DNA from: a virus
IMG/VR virus record: IMGVR_UViG_3300030329_005062
Coordinates: 1 to 47,984 of that record
Strand: one strand, 5' to 3'
Length of the DNA: 47,984 nucleotides
The stretch's first letter is position 1. Each line of letters opens with the position of its first letter. The position numbers were made by a program, and so were the translations under genes. Below, piece by piece: positions 1 to 9,650 of the stretch. The notes under the pieces were generated by a model. It worked only from the letters and a program-made list of their open reading frames with translations. It was not told the origin of the DNA and ran no database searches.

Positions 1-1641
1 CATTCATCTAACGCACTAAGTGGTGTGAGTTATTGGTACGGTGCAGGATTTACTGGTACACCATCAAATAGTATTGTTAATGTGACGGAACCACCACTTG
101 CTACTGGAGAATATATAACTTTAACAGACACATCTACCGCTAATATAGAAAGTAATAAATCATGTGATTACTTTATAGATTGTGAAAGAACAGTTCCTAA
201 AATAAAACCTAAACCCCAATTAACAATACAAGATTTAGTAATGCCAGATGTTTCACTTTCTGGATTCTCACCAATATCCACAACTTTAGATAATAATGAA
301 ATTTATGATAAGGATAAGGATACAGGACGAGTGATTGGTGTGAATTTAAGTGGTAATACTACAGATTTAATAGAAGGTCAAGCATATTTTAAATTAGGGG
401 TATTTTCATACAACTATTTTAATAAAAGTTACAATGTACAACCAGACTTCAACTATATTTTTGATACACTTCAAGAAAGTTCAGGTAGGACAGGAATAAG
501 TTTATCAGGAACAGCTTATGTACCATTCTCAGCTTTACCAACATCTACCTCTTGGGAATACCTGGTTAAACCAAGTTTATTATATAAGGACAAAACTACG
601 ACTAACCCAGTATGGATTGATACATATGATAACTCACAAATTCCAACATACGAAGAAGGAAAAGATTCGTATTTTTCTATAATACAAAAACCAAATACAC
701 CAAATTTAGGTGCGGAAAATATTAATTATCCGTCTATGGGAAAAACTGTTTTAGTTACCGACCAATATACGGTAGGTCATGTACCCACTTTTTCAGGAGG
801 AGGTTCAGGATTCTCATATTCAGCAATTAGTGTTAGTTTTAATAGTGGAACTAAACCTATTGTCACAGTAAATGGTATAGTAATGAAAGCTGCAGTTAAT
901 AGTGGATTTACTGGGGGAGACTATTATATCGACCTATTTAGATTAAATTTTAGACCTAGAAGTGTTAGAAATGGTGACAATGTACAACTCATATATCCTT
1001 CCTCAACTAATTCAGGATGGCATTACCAATCATTCAGTGCTGGAACTATTGATAACGATACAACTAAAACTATATATAAGGAAGGAGGAAGTTATTATGT
1101 TAATTTAGAGTATGATGCAATAGGAAGTGTAGCATTAGCTATTAATGGTACAGTTTTGATGGAAAATAGAGGTTATAGAAAAACCAATATAAATACAATT
1201 CAGATTATTAAACCCGCGGTTTCCGACGGTTTAATATCTACCGATATTATATCACTTTATTATTTAACACCCTATAGTTTATTAGGTAAAATTATTACTA
1301 AAAATCCTACAGTAAGTGTTAAATTTAGTCCTACACCATATTTTAAAGAAACCTTAGAATTAGTAACCTATAATGAAAGTGGGACAACGGTACAAAGTCA
1401 CACCAAAACGTACAGTCCTGAAGATTTTGGTACAGATATGGTAAGTAAATTTAAGTTATATCTTTCCACAACAGGAAAGTATACATATAAAGCTATAACA
1501 AAAAGGTATTATCCTACTGCAAGTGGTAAAGAAATTGTAACAATGGCAACATCTTTACCAGTGTCATTTGAGTTGACACAAGCTATTTTAAACACTCCAG
1601 ATGATTTAAGAACGAGTGGAGCGGGCACAGGAGGATATTAA
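1..1641 (+). CDS. Virion structural protein, 5'-truncated by window edge
   Basis: The reading frame is open from base 1 without a stop, so the GTG at 25 is probably internal and the gene starts before the window. The 538+ residues are rich in Ser, Thr, Gly and Tyr with many short beta-type stretches and no enzyme motif, as in phage tail, fibre or baseplate proteins. It ends in a flexible SGAGTGGY tail; the protein at 4264 also ends in GGY. It heads a run of same-strand structural genes, with 61 bases to the next one. Structural role is inferred from composition and neighbours; no family is recognised. Confidence 0.75.
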   Translation, partial: HSSNALSGVSYWYGAGFTGTPSNSIVNVTEPPLATGEYITLTDTSTANIESNKSCDYFIDCERTVPKIKPKPQLTIQDLVMPDVSLSGFSPISTTLDNNEIYDKDKDTGRVIGVNLSGNTTDLIEGQAYFKLGVFSYNYFNKSYNVQPDFNYIFDTLQESSGRTGISLSGTAYVPFSALPTSTSWEYLVKPSLLYKDKTTTNPVWIDTYDNSQIPTYEEGKDSYFSIIQKPNTPNLGAENINYPSMGKTVLVTDQYTVGHVPTFSGGGSGFSYSAISVSFNSGTKPIVTVNGIVMKAAVNSGFTGGDYYIDLFRLNFRPRSVRNGDNVQLIYPSSTNSGWHYQSFSAGTIDNDTTKTIYKEGGSYYVNLEYDAIGSVALAINGTVLMENRGYRKTNINTIQIIKPAVSDGLISTDIISLYYLTPYSLLGKIITKNPTVSVKFSPTPYFKETLELVTYNESGTTVQSHTKTYSPEDFGTDMVSKFKLYLSTTGKYTYKAITKRYYPTASGKEIVTMATSLPVSFELTQAILNTPDDLRTSGAGTGGY

Positions 1642-1674
1642 TAAAAAAATGAAAGAGATAAAAAACAATAAAAT

Positions 1675-1683
1675 AATATTTAT
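1675..1683 (+). promoter_or_regulatory. Candidate late promoter box AATATTTAT
   Basis: AATATTTAT lies 19 bases before the ATG at 1703. The same box recurs before several virion-type genes in the window and has no TTTG element upstream here, much as T4 late promoters rely on a -10 box alone. Function is inferred. Confidence 0.5.
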
Positions 1684-1702
1684 TAAGTAAAATGATAAAA
1701 GT

Positions 1703-4258
1703 ATGAGCTATTTATTAAAATGCACAGGGTCTCAAGGAGTTGTTGGGGTAAAATTGACGGACGCTGGAAGAAAAAAATTATCCGAAGGGAGATTAAACAT
1801 AGAATTATTTCAGTTAGGCGACAGTGAATTTTGTTACGACTGTTACACAACACTACCAAATGACCCTGGTGGGAGTAACATAAGTATTATAAGTCCTATG
1901 AATAATGCACAGAACTTAAACCCTATTCCCGAAAAAAATAAAGCTCATGTAAAATACCCAATACCAAGGGGTAGAAAGGAGGATGGAAATGGTGATGAAA
2001 TAGACTCTTTTGGACCAGTTACTGCCGACCACACACTTGAAGAAATATTTAATAGAGCTAGACCTAGAGGATTTTTTACTGGCAATACTAGTGCTGATAC
2101 ATGTAGTTGTAGTTATTCAGCGTTTACAGGAACAGGTTATACTTTAAATTCTAACTGGACAGCACCATATACTGGTTTAACTGGTGGTACACAACTTATC
2201 ATCCAATCAGGAGTAACTTGTAATGAAGAAAAAGTACACGGTGTAGACTATTCACCTAAAGTAGGTGACCTGGTCGCTATTTACTATAACTTTACTAGTG
2301 GCTGCACCGCCCAATTTGTCGACTCCACGCCTGAGCGTGGCAGCTGCACAAATTGTAGTGAAATACCTTGTATATTACCAGCGGCTACACTATTCTATGA
2401 AGTTCAAGGAGGTAATCTAAATACAGGACAAACAAGTACTGAGTTAATATTAACAGTTGATAGAGATTTACCGAATATGACGGCATTTACAATGGGTGTT
2501 CAAGGAAATCAGGTTAACGCCGCACAAGATACAGTATATACAGCTTTTACAGGAACTTCTTTACAAGTTAAAATTTTCCCTAGTTTTACAGGGTGTACAC
2601 CTATGTTAGAGTACTATGGAATGGATACACCGATACCATATTGGTCAGAAGGTTCATTATCTTTTGATAATAATTGTGATGTTTCAGTGGCAGATGTTAA
2701 TATTTGGAATATGAATATTAATTGGACTGCCCAAGTTGCTGGTGTTAATAGTTTGACAGGTCCATATGAATCAGTAAACTTTTATGGTTCATCAGGATAT
2801 TGTGGAACAAAAGAATATCTAGGTTATAATAGTAATGATGGACAAACTGATACAGGAAGTGCTTTAGGAGTAGATTACTATAATGGTACCTCTAGTTCTT
2901 CTTTTTATACGGATTCTTTTAAACGTATTAGAGCCGTATTACCAGATGACCAAAAATGTATTTCAATACTACATTATACTAATGAAACCATATCTAATTT
3001 TTATGGTGAAAAATTAGCCATGAAAAAAGGAACAGGTAGTGAAATCGGTGACGCTAGAAACTTTAAACTAGTAATGCCTACATTAATGTGGCATAAAAAA
3101 TACGCTGGAGGAACAGGAAGAGGTAATGAAAATATGTATGGTCAATGCTTTTATGTAGACCCTCCTGGATATAGTGTATTCCCAGGTCAACCATATGTTA
3201 TGCAATCTACACCTAATAGTAATATGAATGATGATGGATTAAGGTATTATTTCCTTTATGACGATAATCAATCACCTAGTGTGGACCCATCAGGAAGTAC
3301 GTTAGTTGGACCTAATGTTGTTGGAAAAGTATTCCCAGATTTAAAAATGGTAGTAATTCACGATGAAGAATTAATTGCAGCCATGTCATATAAATCAAAT
3401 AGAAACTGGACACTACCAGCACCTAGAGTAACAAAAATTCAAGCGGGTAGTAATTGTATAGGTTCTGCATCTACTAATGGTGTATTTACCTTACCCAACC
3501 AAACATTATATCTTTCATACTTATTCACAAGTGCAAGTGGTTTGAGTACTAGTATGCATTGTAACTATTACATACCAGTTGACTCAGAAGAATACCCTGT
3601 AGATTTAGAAATAGAATTTGGACCAGAATTTCCATACTTAAGACCATACTATCAGGAATTAACACTTAAAGATGGTGTAGGAACTAATCTAAGTGGTGGT
3701 ACAGGATGGCATGCGGATAAACTACATTTAATTTGGCAAGTAGTAACTGGTGATAATGAATTACAACCACATCTGTGGAACAAAACAGAGGTCACAGAAC
3801 AAATAACTAATCATGCGGTAAATACACAACTACATGGTTCAGCTATAACTCAAACTACACAAAAATTCTATTTAACAGCGGCCAATGCAGATACGGGAAG
3901 TACATACAATTATACAGACTATGTTGCATTACCATCTGCTACAACACAGTCTAGTTTATTACAATTTGGTGATGAGTATTTTTACTATGGAGATTTACAA
4001 AGTGATATTATGGCTACCATTTATCAAATGAGATACCAAGTAAATTTACCGTCAACTCAATATGTTAAAACTTCAACAAACCCAACATACCAATCATATT
4101 TAAATGCCAATCCAGGAATGGATATAGATACTAGAATAACAGAAATAGGTCTGTTTGATAATAGTGACGGATTCCCTGATTTAATGGCAATAGCTAAATT
4201 TAAAGACCCAAAAATTAGAACAGGGCCACAAACCTTCACTTTAAGTTTAGATTTCTAA
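1703..4258 (+). CDS. Large virion structural protein with shared N- and C-terminal modules
   Basis: 851 residues. The N-terminus (about 1-50) has the pattern LTDAGRKKL..G....I..F.LGD, which recurs in the proteins at 4264 and 5269, so these are paralogues over that module. The C-terminus (about 810-851) has ITEIGLFD followed by AIAKF and FTLSLDF, matching the end of the protein at 7745. The middle is Thr/Ser/Gly/Tyr-rich with many Cys, typical of baseplate, fibre or decoration proteins. An AATATTTAT box lies upstream. The gene contains a GC-rich hairpin at 2312-2355. Exact virion location cannot be told from sequence. Confidence 0.85.
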   Translation: MSYLLKCTGSQGVVGVKLTDAGRKKLSEGRLNIELFQLGDSEFCYDCYTTLPNDPGGSNISIISPMNNAQNLNPIPEKNKAHVKYPIPRGRKEDGNGDEIDSFGPVTADHTLEEIFNRARPRGFFTGNTSADTCSCSYSAFTGTGYTLNSNWTAPYTGLTGGTQLIIQSGVTCNEEKVHGVDYSPKVGDLVAIYYNFTSGCTAQFVDSTPERGSCTNCSEIPCILPAATLFYEVQGGNLNTGQTSTELILTVDRDLPNMTAFTMGVQGNQVNAAQDTVYTAFTGTSLQVKIFPSFTGCTPMLEYYGMDTPIPYWSEGSLSFDNNCDVSVADVNIWNMNINWTAQVAGVNSLTGPYESVNFYGSSGYCGTKEYLGYNSNDGQTDTGSALGVDYYNGTSSSSFYTDSFKRIRAVLPDDQKCISILHYTNETISNFYGEKLAMKKGTGSEIGDARNFKLVMPTLMWHKKYAGGTGRGNENMYGQCFYVDPPGYSVFPGQPYVMQSTPNSNMNDDGLRYYFLYDDNQSPSVDPSGSTLVGPNVVGKVFPDLKMVVIHDEELIAAMSYKSNRNWTLPAPRVTKIQAGSNCIGSASTNGVFTLPNQTLYLSYLFTSASGLSTSMHCNYYIPVDSEEYPVDLEIEFGPEFPYLRPYYQELTLKDGVGTNLSGGTGWHADKLHLIWQVVTGDNELQPHLWNKTEVTEQITNHAVNTQLHGSAITQTTQKFYLTAANADTGSTYNYTDYVALPSATTQSSLLQFGDEYFYYGDLQSDIMATIYQMRYQVNLPSTQYVKTSTNPTYQSYLNANPGMDIDTRITEIGLFDNSDGFPDLMAIAKFKDPKIRTGPQTFTLSLDF
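2312..2355 (+). repeat. GC-rich compound hairpin inside the coding sequence
   Basis: Outer arms CAATTTGT and ACAAATTG (8 bp) enclose inner arms CCACGC and GCGTGG (6 bp) around a CTGA tetraloop, with a small asymmetric internal loop. The block is far richer in G+C than the surrounding gene. The reading frame runs straight through it. It could be a small inserted palindromic element or an mRNA structure acting on translation. Confidence 0.7.
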
Positions 4259-4263
4259 ATACT

Positions 4264-5208
4264 ATGGGTTTTGTTAATAGTGGGGATAGTTACACTCTAG
4301 ATTTTAGCCTTACAGATTATGGTAAAGCTCTTTTAACCGGGGGTCTTGGGCAAAATTTATTTGGTTCCATAAAACAGTTTGGTTTAAAAGATATGGACAT
4401 AGATTATCGTCGATTTTCTGCTGATACTGCTGCTTGTGGTCCTCAAAACACATATAACTCACCAACTAACGAACGTTTAAGTGGTTCCTGTTACTATAGT
4501 AATTATCCTGATATAAGAGGAAGAGCTTCAGCTGATACCATTTGTAATGAAGCTGTATTTGTAGGACCTAGAACTATAAACCCAGCTACTGTTGATGATA
4601 TACCATCAGACGCTACATTACATTGGAAAGGTGAACCAGTAATAGGTACTGGAGGTGGGTGTTTTGATAATGGATTTAACGCATTTAATGTTTTAGGTTA
4701 CCCAGCTGCTTGTGATTGTTATCCAGAAGAATGGATAGAGATTCCCACAAACACAACCCCACAGATTACTTGGAATAATTTATCGTTAGCATGGGCGGAA
4801 CAATATATAATTAAACCAGCTCAATATACTTATGACGGATTACTTCCACAAGCTGGTGTTACAAATGTTATGAGTGACTTTGATGGAAATGGTAGTGTTG
4901 ATTGTAACGAATTAATACATGGTATGTGTTGTTTTTATAAAAATTTAACAGCTTACGGGATGCATAATTATTATGTAGGTCTTTGGCCTGTAATAAGTGC
5001 TCAATATACTGTAATAGGAGCTTGTGGTGCACCATCACCAGGTGTAATCGCTAATGTGTGTGGGGATTTAACAGCTGTAATAGGACCACCTAACACTACT
5101 ACAACGACTACAACTCCAACACCAGTCGTCCCTACAGGACCTCAAACTCCAACTATACCATCTGGACCCACCCCAACAGCACCTGGGGGTCAACCCGGCG
5201 GGTATTAA
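4264..5208 (+). CDS. Virion structural protein with EF-hand-like loop and Pro/Thr-rich tail
   Basis: 314 residues starting 5 bases after the previous stop. The first 50 residues carry the paralogous module (LTDYGKALL..G, F.LKDMDIDYR) also seen at 1703 and 5269. Residues about 205-216 form a 12-residue EF-hand-type loop, DFDGNGSVDCNE, with acidic or Asn residues at ligand positions 1, 3, 5, 9 and 12, so calcium binding is plausible. The last 40 residues are a Thr/Pro/Gly-rich linker ending in GGY, like the end of the first protein in the window. Likely a surface-exposed tail or decoration component. Confidence 0.85.
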   Translation: MGFVNSGDSYTLDFSLTDYGKALLTGGLGQNLFGSIKQFGLKDMDIDYRRFSADTAACGPQNTYNSPTNERLSGSCYYSNYPDIRGRASADTICNEAVFVGPRTINPATVDDIPSDATLHWKGEPVIGTGGGCFDNGFNAFNVLGYPAACDCYPEEWIEIPTNTTPQITWNNLSLAWAEQYIIKPAQYTYDGLLPQAGVTNVMSDFDGNGSVDCNELIHGMCCFYKNLTAYGMHNYYVGLWPVISAQYTVIGACGAPSPGVIANVCGDLTAVIGPPNTTTTTTTPTPVVPTGPQTPTIPSGPTPTAPGGQPGGY

Positions 5209-5268
5209 GGTTTACAAATAAAAACTGAAAATTATAATAATTATAGTAAAGAAGAATAAGACAAAAAT

Positions 5269-7233
5269 ATGGGATTTATAAGTTCAGGTACTAGTACCAC
5301 AGATATAAAATTAGATATACACCTTACTAACTATGGGAGAGGATTAGTTATAACAGGAAATGTATATTCAGAAATAAGTAAATTTGGCTTATGTGATATA
5401 GATACAGACTATCGACAACCACAAACAGACCATACTTTGCCCGCTCCCTCTCAAGCTGGTATAATTCCAGATGTGACGGGTAAACACTCAACATGTCCTC
5501 CAGGCTCTATTAATGATGGGTATAAACAGTCTTCTTTTGTATGGCATGAACCTAGTGATGAGCCACCTACGATAGATAAACGTGTGTTGATAGGTATTAA
5601 TGACCACGATACTGGTATTATGAATTACTATAATGATGTAGAGGTTGAGATATATCTACATGATTATTTTGCTTTATGTAAATTAATAGCTAATCTATAT
5701 GCTGAAGACCATGTTTTACTTTATCAGTCACCACCAGCCACTCATGTAATATCAGATTTTACAAACGCGTTTTTAGCGTCTTTTCAGGCTAGTGGAGGTC
5801 TTAACGAAACACAAGTTTTTAACGCTTTCCAAACCCTAAGTAATATGGGAAGAGGTCAATATCTAGATTTTTGGGATGAAGTAGCTTTAGATGATTACGG
5901 TAATGGTACTTTAACTTATGGTAATATAGCACTTATGGGTGATTCACAATCTTATCATGACAATTTGGTTGCATTTATGACTGGATTGGTAAGATATAAC
6001 GAGGATTGTTCCATGTCTGCACCTCCACATCTACAAACAGAGTCTCATGAAGTTTTAGCTAAAAATAGAGGACCATATACAATAGCTTTTAGTTCTCGAA
6101 AATTTGGACAAAGTTATGCTGAGGGAGCGGGACGAGCTGGTCTTGCTTTCGCAACAGAGTTTGGTTACATAACTAGTAATATGCAAAGTGATTTTGATAA
6201 TGTTTCTTATTACCCTATTTTTGGGGTAGGTAGTTCACAATCTATTCCAGGAGGATATTCACAACAAGATGCATATACCAATCTAATTCAATCTAACTCT
6301 ATTACATGTTGGGGATTTGTATCACCTGTAATTTTTGAAGCGGGTCTTACTGACGGACAATACGGAAATCCAACCTTTATGGATGGAGACCAGAATACAT
6401 ATGATGTATTAAACTGGAATACCGGAAATAATGATTTTATGGGTCCAATAACAACTGTAGTACCTACATTAGTATATTATTTAACAAGACAACCAGAAAC
6501 AGATGGTTATTATTACCCTATAAAAAGTAGTAGAAACTCCAACTATGATAGGATAGGTGGTACAATGATAAATCCAGGAAATAAAGTTTTTAGTACCATT
6601 GGTGGTGAAGTTAATCAAATTACATGGAGTACCCACCCAACAGATACGTTTGCTTTATTAGGTTCCTCATTAGAATATTTTAGTCTGAAAAACGCGAACA
6701 CAGTACCATGGGGTTCTCAATTTTCTCCAAGCCCTGAAGGTAATACAGCACAACAAGTACAAAATGGTGGAATTTACTACAACTACTTTACTAGATGTAT
6801 GAAATCAAGTGACCACCAGTTAATATCAATTTATAATGACTATGGAGGACAATCATTCCCAACAACTTATGATAGTTTTAGTGCAGCTTCTTCTGCATCA
6901 GCAGATTATGTAGATGATTTTAACATTACCATACCTATTAATATGACCGTATACTCTAAAGACTACCCTGCTGATTATATTCCAGCACAATGTAGATTAA
7001 AAATTATTTTTAATAAGGGAGCAGCACTAGAAAGTGTAGCGTTTTCTTCGGATACATCAGGAGGTAATATTAAACACTATAGACTGTGGGATAAAGACGG
7101 TGCAAGATTTTATGGTGAGTATGGAGCAACTAAAGCAGGATATACGATAAACCCAACAGATACATCAACTAACGTTGGTAGTACGGGAGGTAAAATATTT
7201 AGAAAGGTAACAGGAACACCTATTTACCCATAA
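5269..7233 (+). CDS. Virion structural protein, paralogue of the two upstream genes
   Basis: 654 residues. It opens with MGFISSG and the module LTNYGRGLV..G....I..FGL.DIDTDYRQ, clearly related to the N-termini at 4264 and 1703. The remainder is long, aromatic and Gly/Ser/Thr-rich without catalytic motifs. It sits in the structural block, with the next gene 20 bases downstream. Likely a virion surface or tail protein that uses the shared N-terminal module for assembly; the module's role is inferred. Confidence 0.85.
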   Translation: MGFISSGTSTTDIKLDIHLTNYGRGLVITGNVYSEISKFGLCDIDTDYRQPQTDHTLPAPSQAGIIPDVTGKHSTCPPGSINDGYKQSSFVWHEPSDEPPTIDKRVLIGINDHDTGIMNYYNDVEVEIYLHDYFALCKLIANLYAEDHVLLYQSPPATHVISDFTNAFLASFQASGGLNETQVFNAFQTLSNMGRGQYLDFWDEVALDDYGNGTLTYGNIALMGDSQSYHDNLVAFMTGLVRYNEDCSMSAPPHLQTESHEVLAKNRGPYTIAFSSRKFGQSYAEGAGRAGLAFATEFGYITSNMQSDFDNVSYYPIFGVGSSQSIPGGYSQQDAYTNLIQSNSITCWGFVSPVIFEAGLTDGQYGNPTFMDGDQNTYDVLNWNTGNNDFMGPITTVVPTLVYYLTRQPETDGYYYPIKSSRNSNYDRIGGTMINPGNKVFSTIGGEVNQITWSTHPTDTFALLGSSLEYFSLKNANTVPWGSQFSPSPEGNTAQQVQNGGIYYNYFTRCMKSSDHQLISIYNDYGGQSFPTTYDSFSAASSASADYVDDFNITIPINMTVYSKDYPADYIPAQCRLKIIFNKGAALESVAFSSDTSGGNIKHYRLWDKDGARFYGEYGATKAGYTINPTDTSTNVGSTGGKIFRKVTGTPIYP

Positions 7234-7253
7234 TTTAAAAATATTAAAACATT

Positions 7254-7718
7254 ATGAATACAGGAGCATTTGAACATTTTAAAAAGAAAAAACCTTTCCA
7301 TCATTATTTAGATGGAAGTTATAGCTACGGTCAAGCACCGAGTTCAGGATATGAGTTAGCTTATAGACCAGGCAAACCTTATGACGATGGAAATCCTAGA
7401 CAAAAAGCTGGTATGACAGCAGTTGGTATTGGAGGACAACCTAATGTAGCTCACGCTTTTCAGGGATATACTATAGCTGAAACAAAAGATACCCAACACT
7501 ATGACAATGGTATCTCTTTAAGTTCACCTAGGGTATTTTTTCAAAATACTCCAAGTAATTTTGGTGAAGGACCTCAACAAGGTATTTCATCTAACGACCC
7601 TGACTATTACGATAAAAAGTTTTTTCCTGTACTATTTTTCCCAGCGAGAGACACTCTTTCAAGACAACGAGGAGGAATAGTATTAGGGGCACCAGTAATA
7701 TGGGCACAAATATGTTAA
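7254..7718 (+). CDS. Small structural-block protein, function unknown
   Basis: 154 residues, starting MNTGAFEHFKKKKPFHHY, rich in Gly, Tyr, Pro and Asp. No signal peptide, membrane segment or known motif is seen. It lies between two structural genes on the same strand with short gaps (20 and 26 bases), so a virion or assembly role is likely but unproven. Confidence 0.75.
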   Translation: MNTGAFEHFKKKKPFHHYLDGSYSYGQAPSSGYELAYRPGKPYDDGNPRQKAGMTAVGIGGQPNVAHAFQGYTIAETKDTQHYDNGISLSSPRVFFQNTPSNFGEGPQQGISSNDPDYYDKKFFPVLFFPARDTLSRQRGGIVLGAPVIWAQIC

Positions 7719-7744
7719 TAATTTATTAGAATAAAAAAGAAACT

Positions 7745-9013
7745 ATGGCAAAATTAAAACCACTACAAAATAATGATAAACAGATAACTAATAATTTATT
7801 AGCATTCAGTGGTAATGGTTACGTAAGAATATCTGGCTCTTCACTACAATTCTTTGCAATACAAAGAGACCCTAATAACGGAAGAGTATTTTCTAATTTT
7901 TATCCGACATTTAAGTTACCTACGATTACACACGATGTAAATAACTTTCAACTGTTAGGAACACACCTTAGTGGACTTACAGCATCCACAGCTATTATGG
8001 TTCCTATTCCAGAAAACAAATACGGACAATTAGTAGACGGAAGAACTATAAAATTAAAAATGCCTATTATTTCTGGTACAACTTACATGGAGTTAGACAT
8101 ATACAGTTCTTATTATAAACCAGAAAATTGGTCATCAGATAACAGTGGTTATGGAGAACTTTTTGGTCACCCACAATACACCTCAAGTGGACCTTCATCA
8201 CCTAATCCAGCACTACCATCTACTAATGTTGCTTTTCTTTACGCTGATAGAATAGATAGGCCACAAGACGATAGTACTCTTTCATGGGCTACAGGATACC
8301 CAACATGGACTACTAATAGTGGACCAGCTCAACCACCAGCTAATTACTTATATGGTAACGGAAATTACTATAATGTTTCAACAAATGCAGGCCCAACATA
8401 TACTAGAAAATTAACACCTAACCCATACCAAGATGAGCCTGTTGGGATAGCGTATTTAGATAAAGGATTTTTATTAATAACACAATCTGATATAGTTAAT
8501 ACTTTTTTTAATTGGTCAGCTGGTACATTAAATGGTACCATACCATATAAAAACGATAGTTCTTCAGGTTCCACAGAATTTACGGGAATATACTTTACTG
8601 GGGCAACTGCCGCAGGTGCGGGATGTCATGGTACAGCTGCTAGTAATAATAGTTGTGGTACAGCAAGTGGTGACACTTACATGGAATATTATTCTTTTGA
8701 AAAAGAGTGGTTATTGTCTGTAAATTGTATAGCTGGAGTAGATGAATTTTATTTAACAGAAAATAGAACAGCTTCTCCTAACCTATTAGGTGGTGCAGGA
8801 GGAGGTTCAGTCACATTACCTAATGGACAAATAGTATATAATTTAACAGGAGGTACTCAAAACTCTTCATTAAATTCACCAGCTTTTATTACGGAAGTAG
8901 GTATATACGATGGAGGAACTCCACCACGGTTACTAGGTGTGGCAAAACCTGATAGACCAGTAGATAAACAAGCTAATCAATCTAAAACATTTACTTTAAG
9001 ATTTAAATTTTAA
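7745..9013 (+). CDS. Virion structural protein with the shared C-terminal module
   Basis: 422 residues. The C-terminal 45 residues (ITEVGIYDGG, GVAKPDRP, FTLRFKF) align with the end of the 851-residue protein at 1703 (ITEIGLFD, AIAKF, FTLSLDF), while the N-termini differ. This is the last gene of the structural run. The body is Gly/Ser/Thr/Asn-rich and beta-like. Likely a tail, baseplate or fibre component; the shared end may be a docking or trimerising element. Confidence 0.85.
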   Translation: MAKLKPLQNNDKQITNNLLAFSGNGYVRISGSSLQFFAIQRDPNNGRVFSNFYPTFKLPTITHDVNNFQLLGTHLSGLTASTAIMVPIPENKYGQLVDGRTIKLKMPIISGTTYMELDIYSSYYKPENWSSDNSGYGELFGHPQYTSSGPSSPNPALPSTNVAFLYADRIDRPQDDSTLSWATGYPTWTTNSGPAQPPANYLYGNGNYYNVSTNAGPTYTRKLTPNPYQDEPVGIAYLDKGFLLITQSDIVNTFFNWSAGTLNGTIPYKNDSSSGSTEFTGIYFTGATAAGAGCHGTAASNNSCGTASGDTYMEYYSFEKEWLLSVNCIAGVDEFYLTENRTASPNLLGGAGGGSVTLPNGQIVYNLTGGTQNSSLNSPAFITEVGIYDGGTPPRLLGVAKPDRPVDKQANQSKTFTLRFKF

Positions 9014-9022
9014 TCTTTTAGT

Positions 9023-9613
9023 ATGATTAAAAATACACCAAAAGTACTAGGATTAGACATCTCTACTAAAACAATAGGATGGGCTTTATTTGATTATGTA
9101 AAAGGGGATTTATTGGAACTGACTCATTTTTCACCTAAATTAAAACCTACACCAGAAAATAAAATCGAAGCTTTACTAGTAAAAGCTAACGCATTTAAAG
9201 AAAAAATGCAGGACTATAATAATATTAGTATTAATAAAGTTATTATAGAAGAACCACTACTTAACTCTAACAACATATATACTGTAGGTACCTTACTTAG
9301 ATATAATTCGTTTATTATGAAGATTATATACGAACAATTAGGGATTGTACCTGATTTAATCTCTACATATAATGCTAGAAAATTTGCTTTCCCAAATCTA
9401 TATAAGGAAAATAAACAAGGAAGAAAAGTTTTGTTTGGTGGTTACGCTAAAGGTTGTGATAAAAAACATATTATCTGGCAACAAGTATCAGACCTAGAAC
9501 CACACTTAACCTGGAACTATACACGTAACAACACACTTAAAAAAGAAAATTACGATATGTGTGACGCATATACCTGTGTATTAGGTCACATGAAACAAAA
9601 CAAAATCTGGTAA
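9023..9613 (+). CDS. RuvC-like Holliday junction resolvase / RNase H-fold nuclease
   Basis: 196 residues. An RNase H-fold strand carries the first catalytic acid in VLGLDISTKTIGWA (D12); a second acidic site lies in VIIEEPL (E76/E77), and a C-terminal NYDMCDAYTCVLG segment holds the late aspartate (about D181). This order matches phage and poxvirus RuvC-type resolvases. It would resolve branched DNA during recombination or before packaging. It starts 9 bases after the structural block and is followed by primase. Family assignment rests on motif order. Confidence 0.85.
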   Translation: MIKNTPKVLGLDISTKTIGWALFDYVKGDLLELTHFSPKLKPTPENKIEALLVKANAFKEKMQDYNNISINKVIIEEPLLNSNNIYTVGTLLRYNSFIMKIIYEQLGIVPDLISTYNARKFAFPNLYKENKQGRKVLFGGYAKGCDKKHIIWQQVSDLEPHLTWNYTRNNTLKKENYDMCDAYTCVLGHMKQNKIW

Positions 9614-9644
9614 TTGATTTAACCCCCACATTTCGTTATATTTT
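9613..9644 (+). promoter_or_regulatory. Probable host-type promoter for primase
   Basis: ATTG at 9613-9616, 20 bases, then TATATTTT at 9637-9644: one mismatch to each half of the Bacteroidota consensus TTTG / TAnnTTTG. The ATG follows 6 bases later. Confidence 0.4.
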
Positions 9645-9650
9645 ATTATT

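Noticed and set aside
25-27. GTG start of the first structural gene
   Set aside because: The frame is open to base 1 and the protein looks internal there, so the real start is outside the window.
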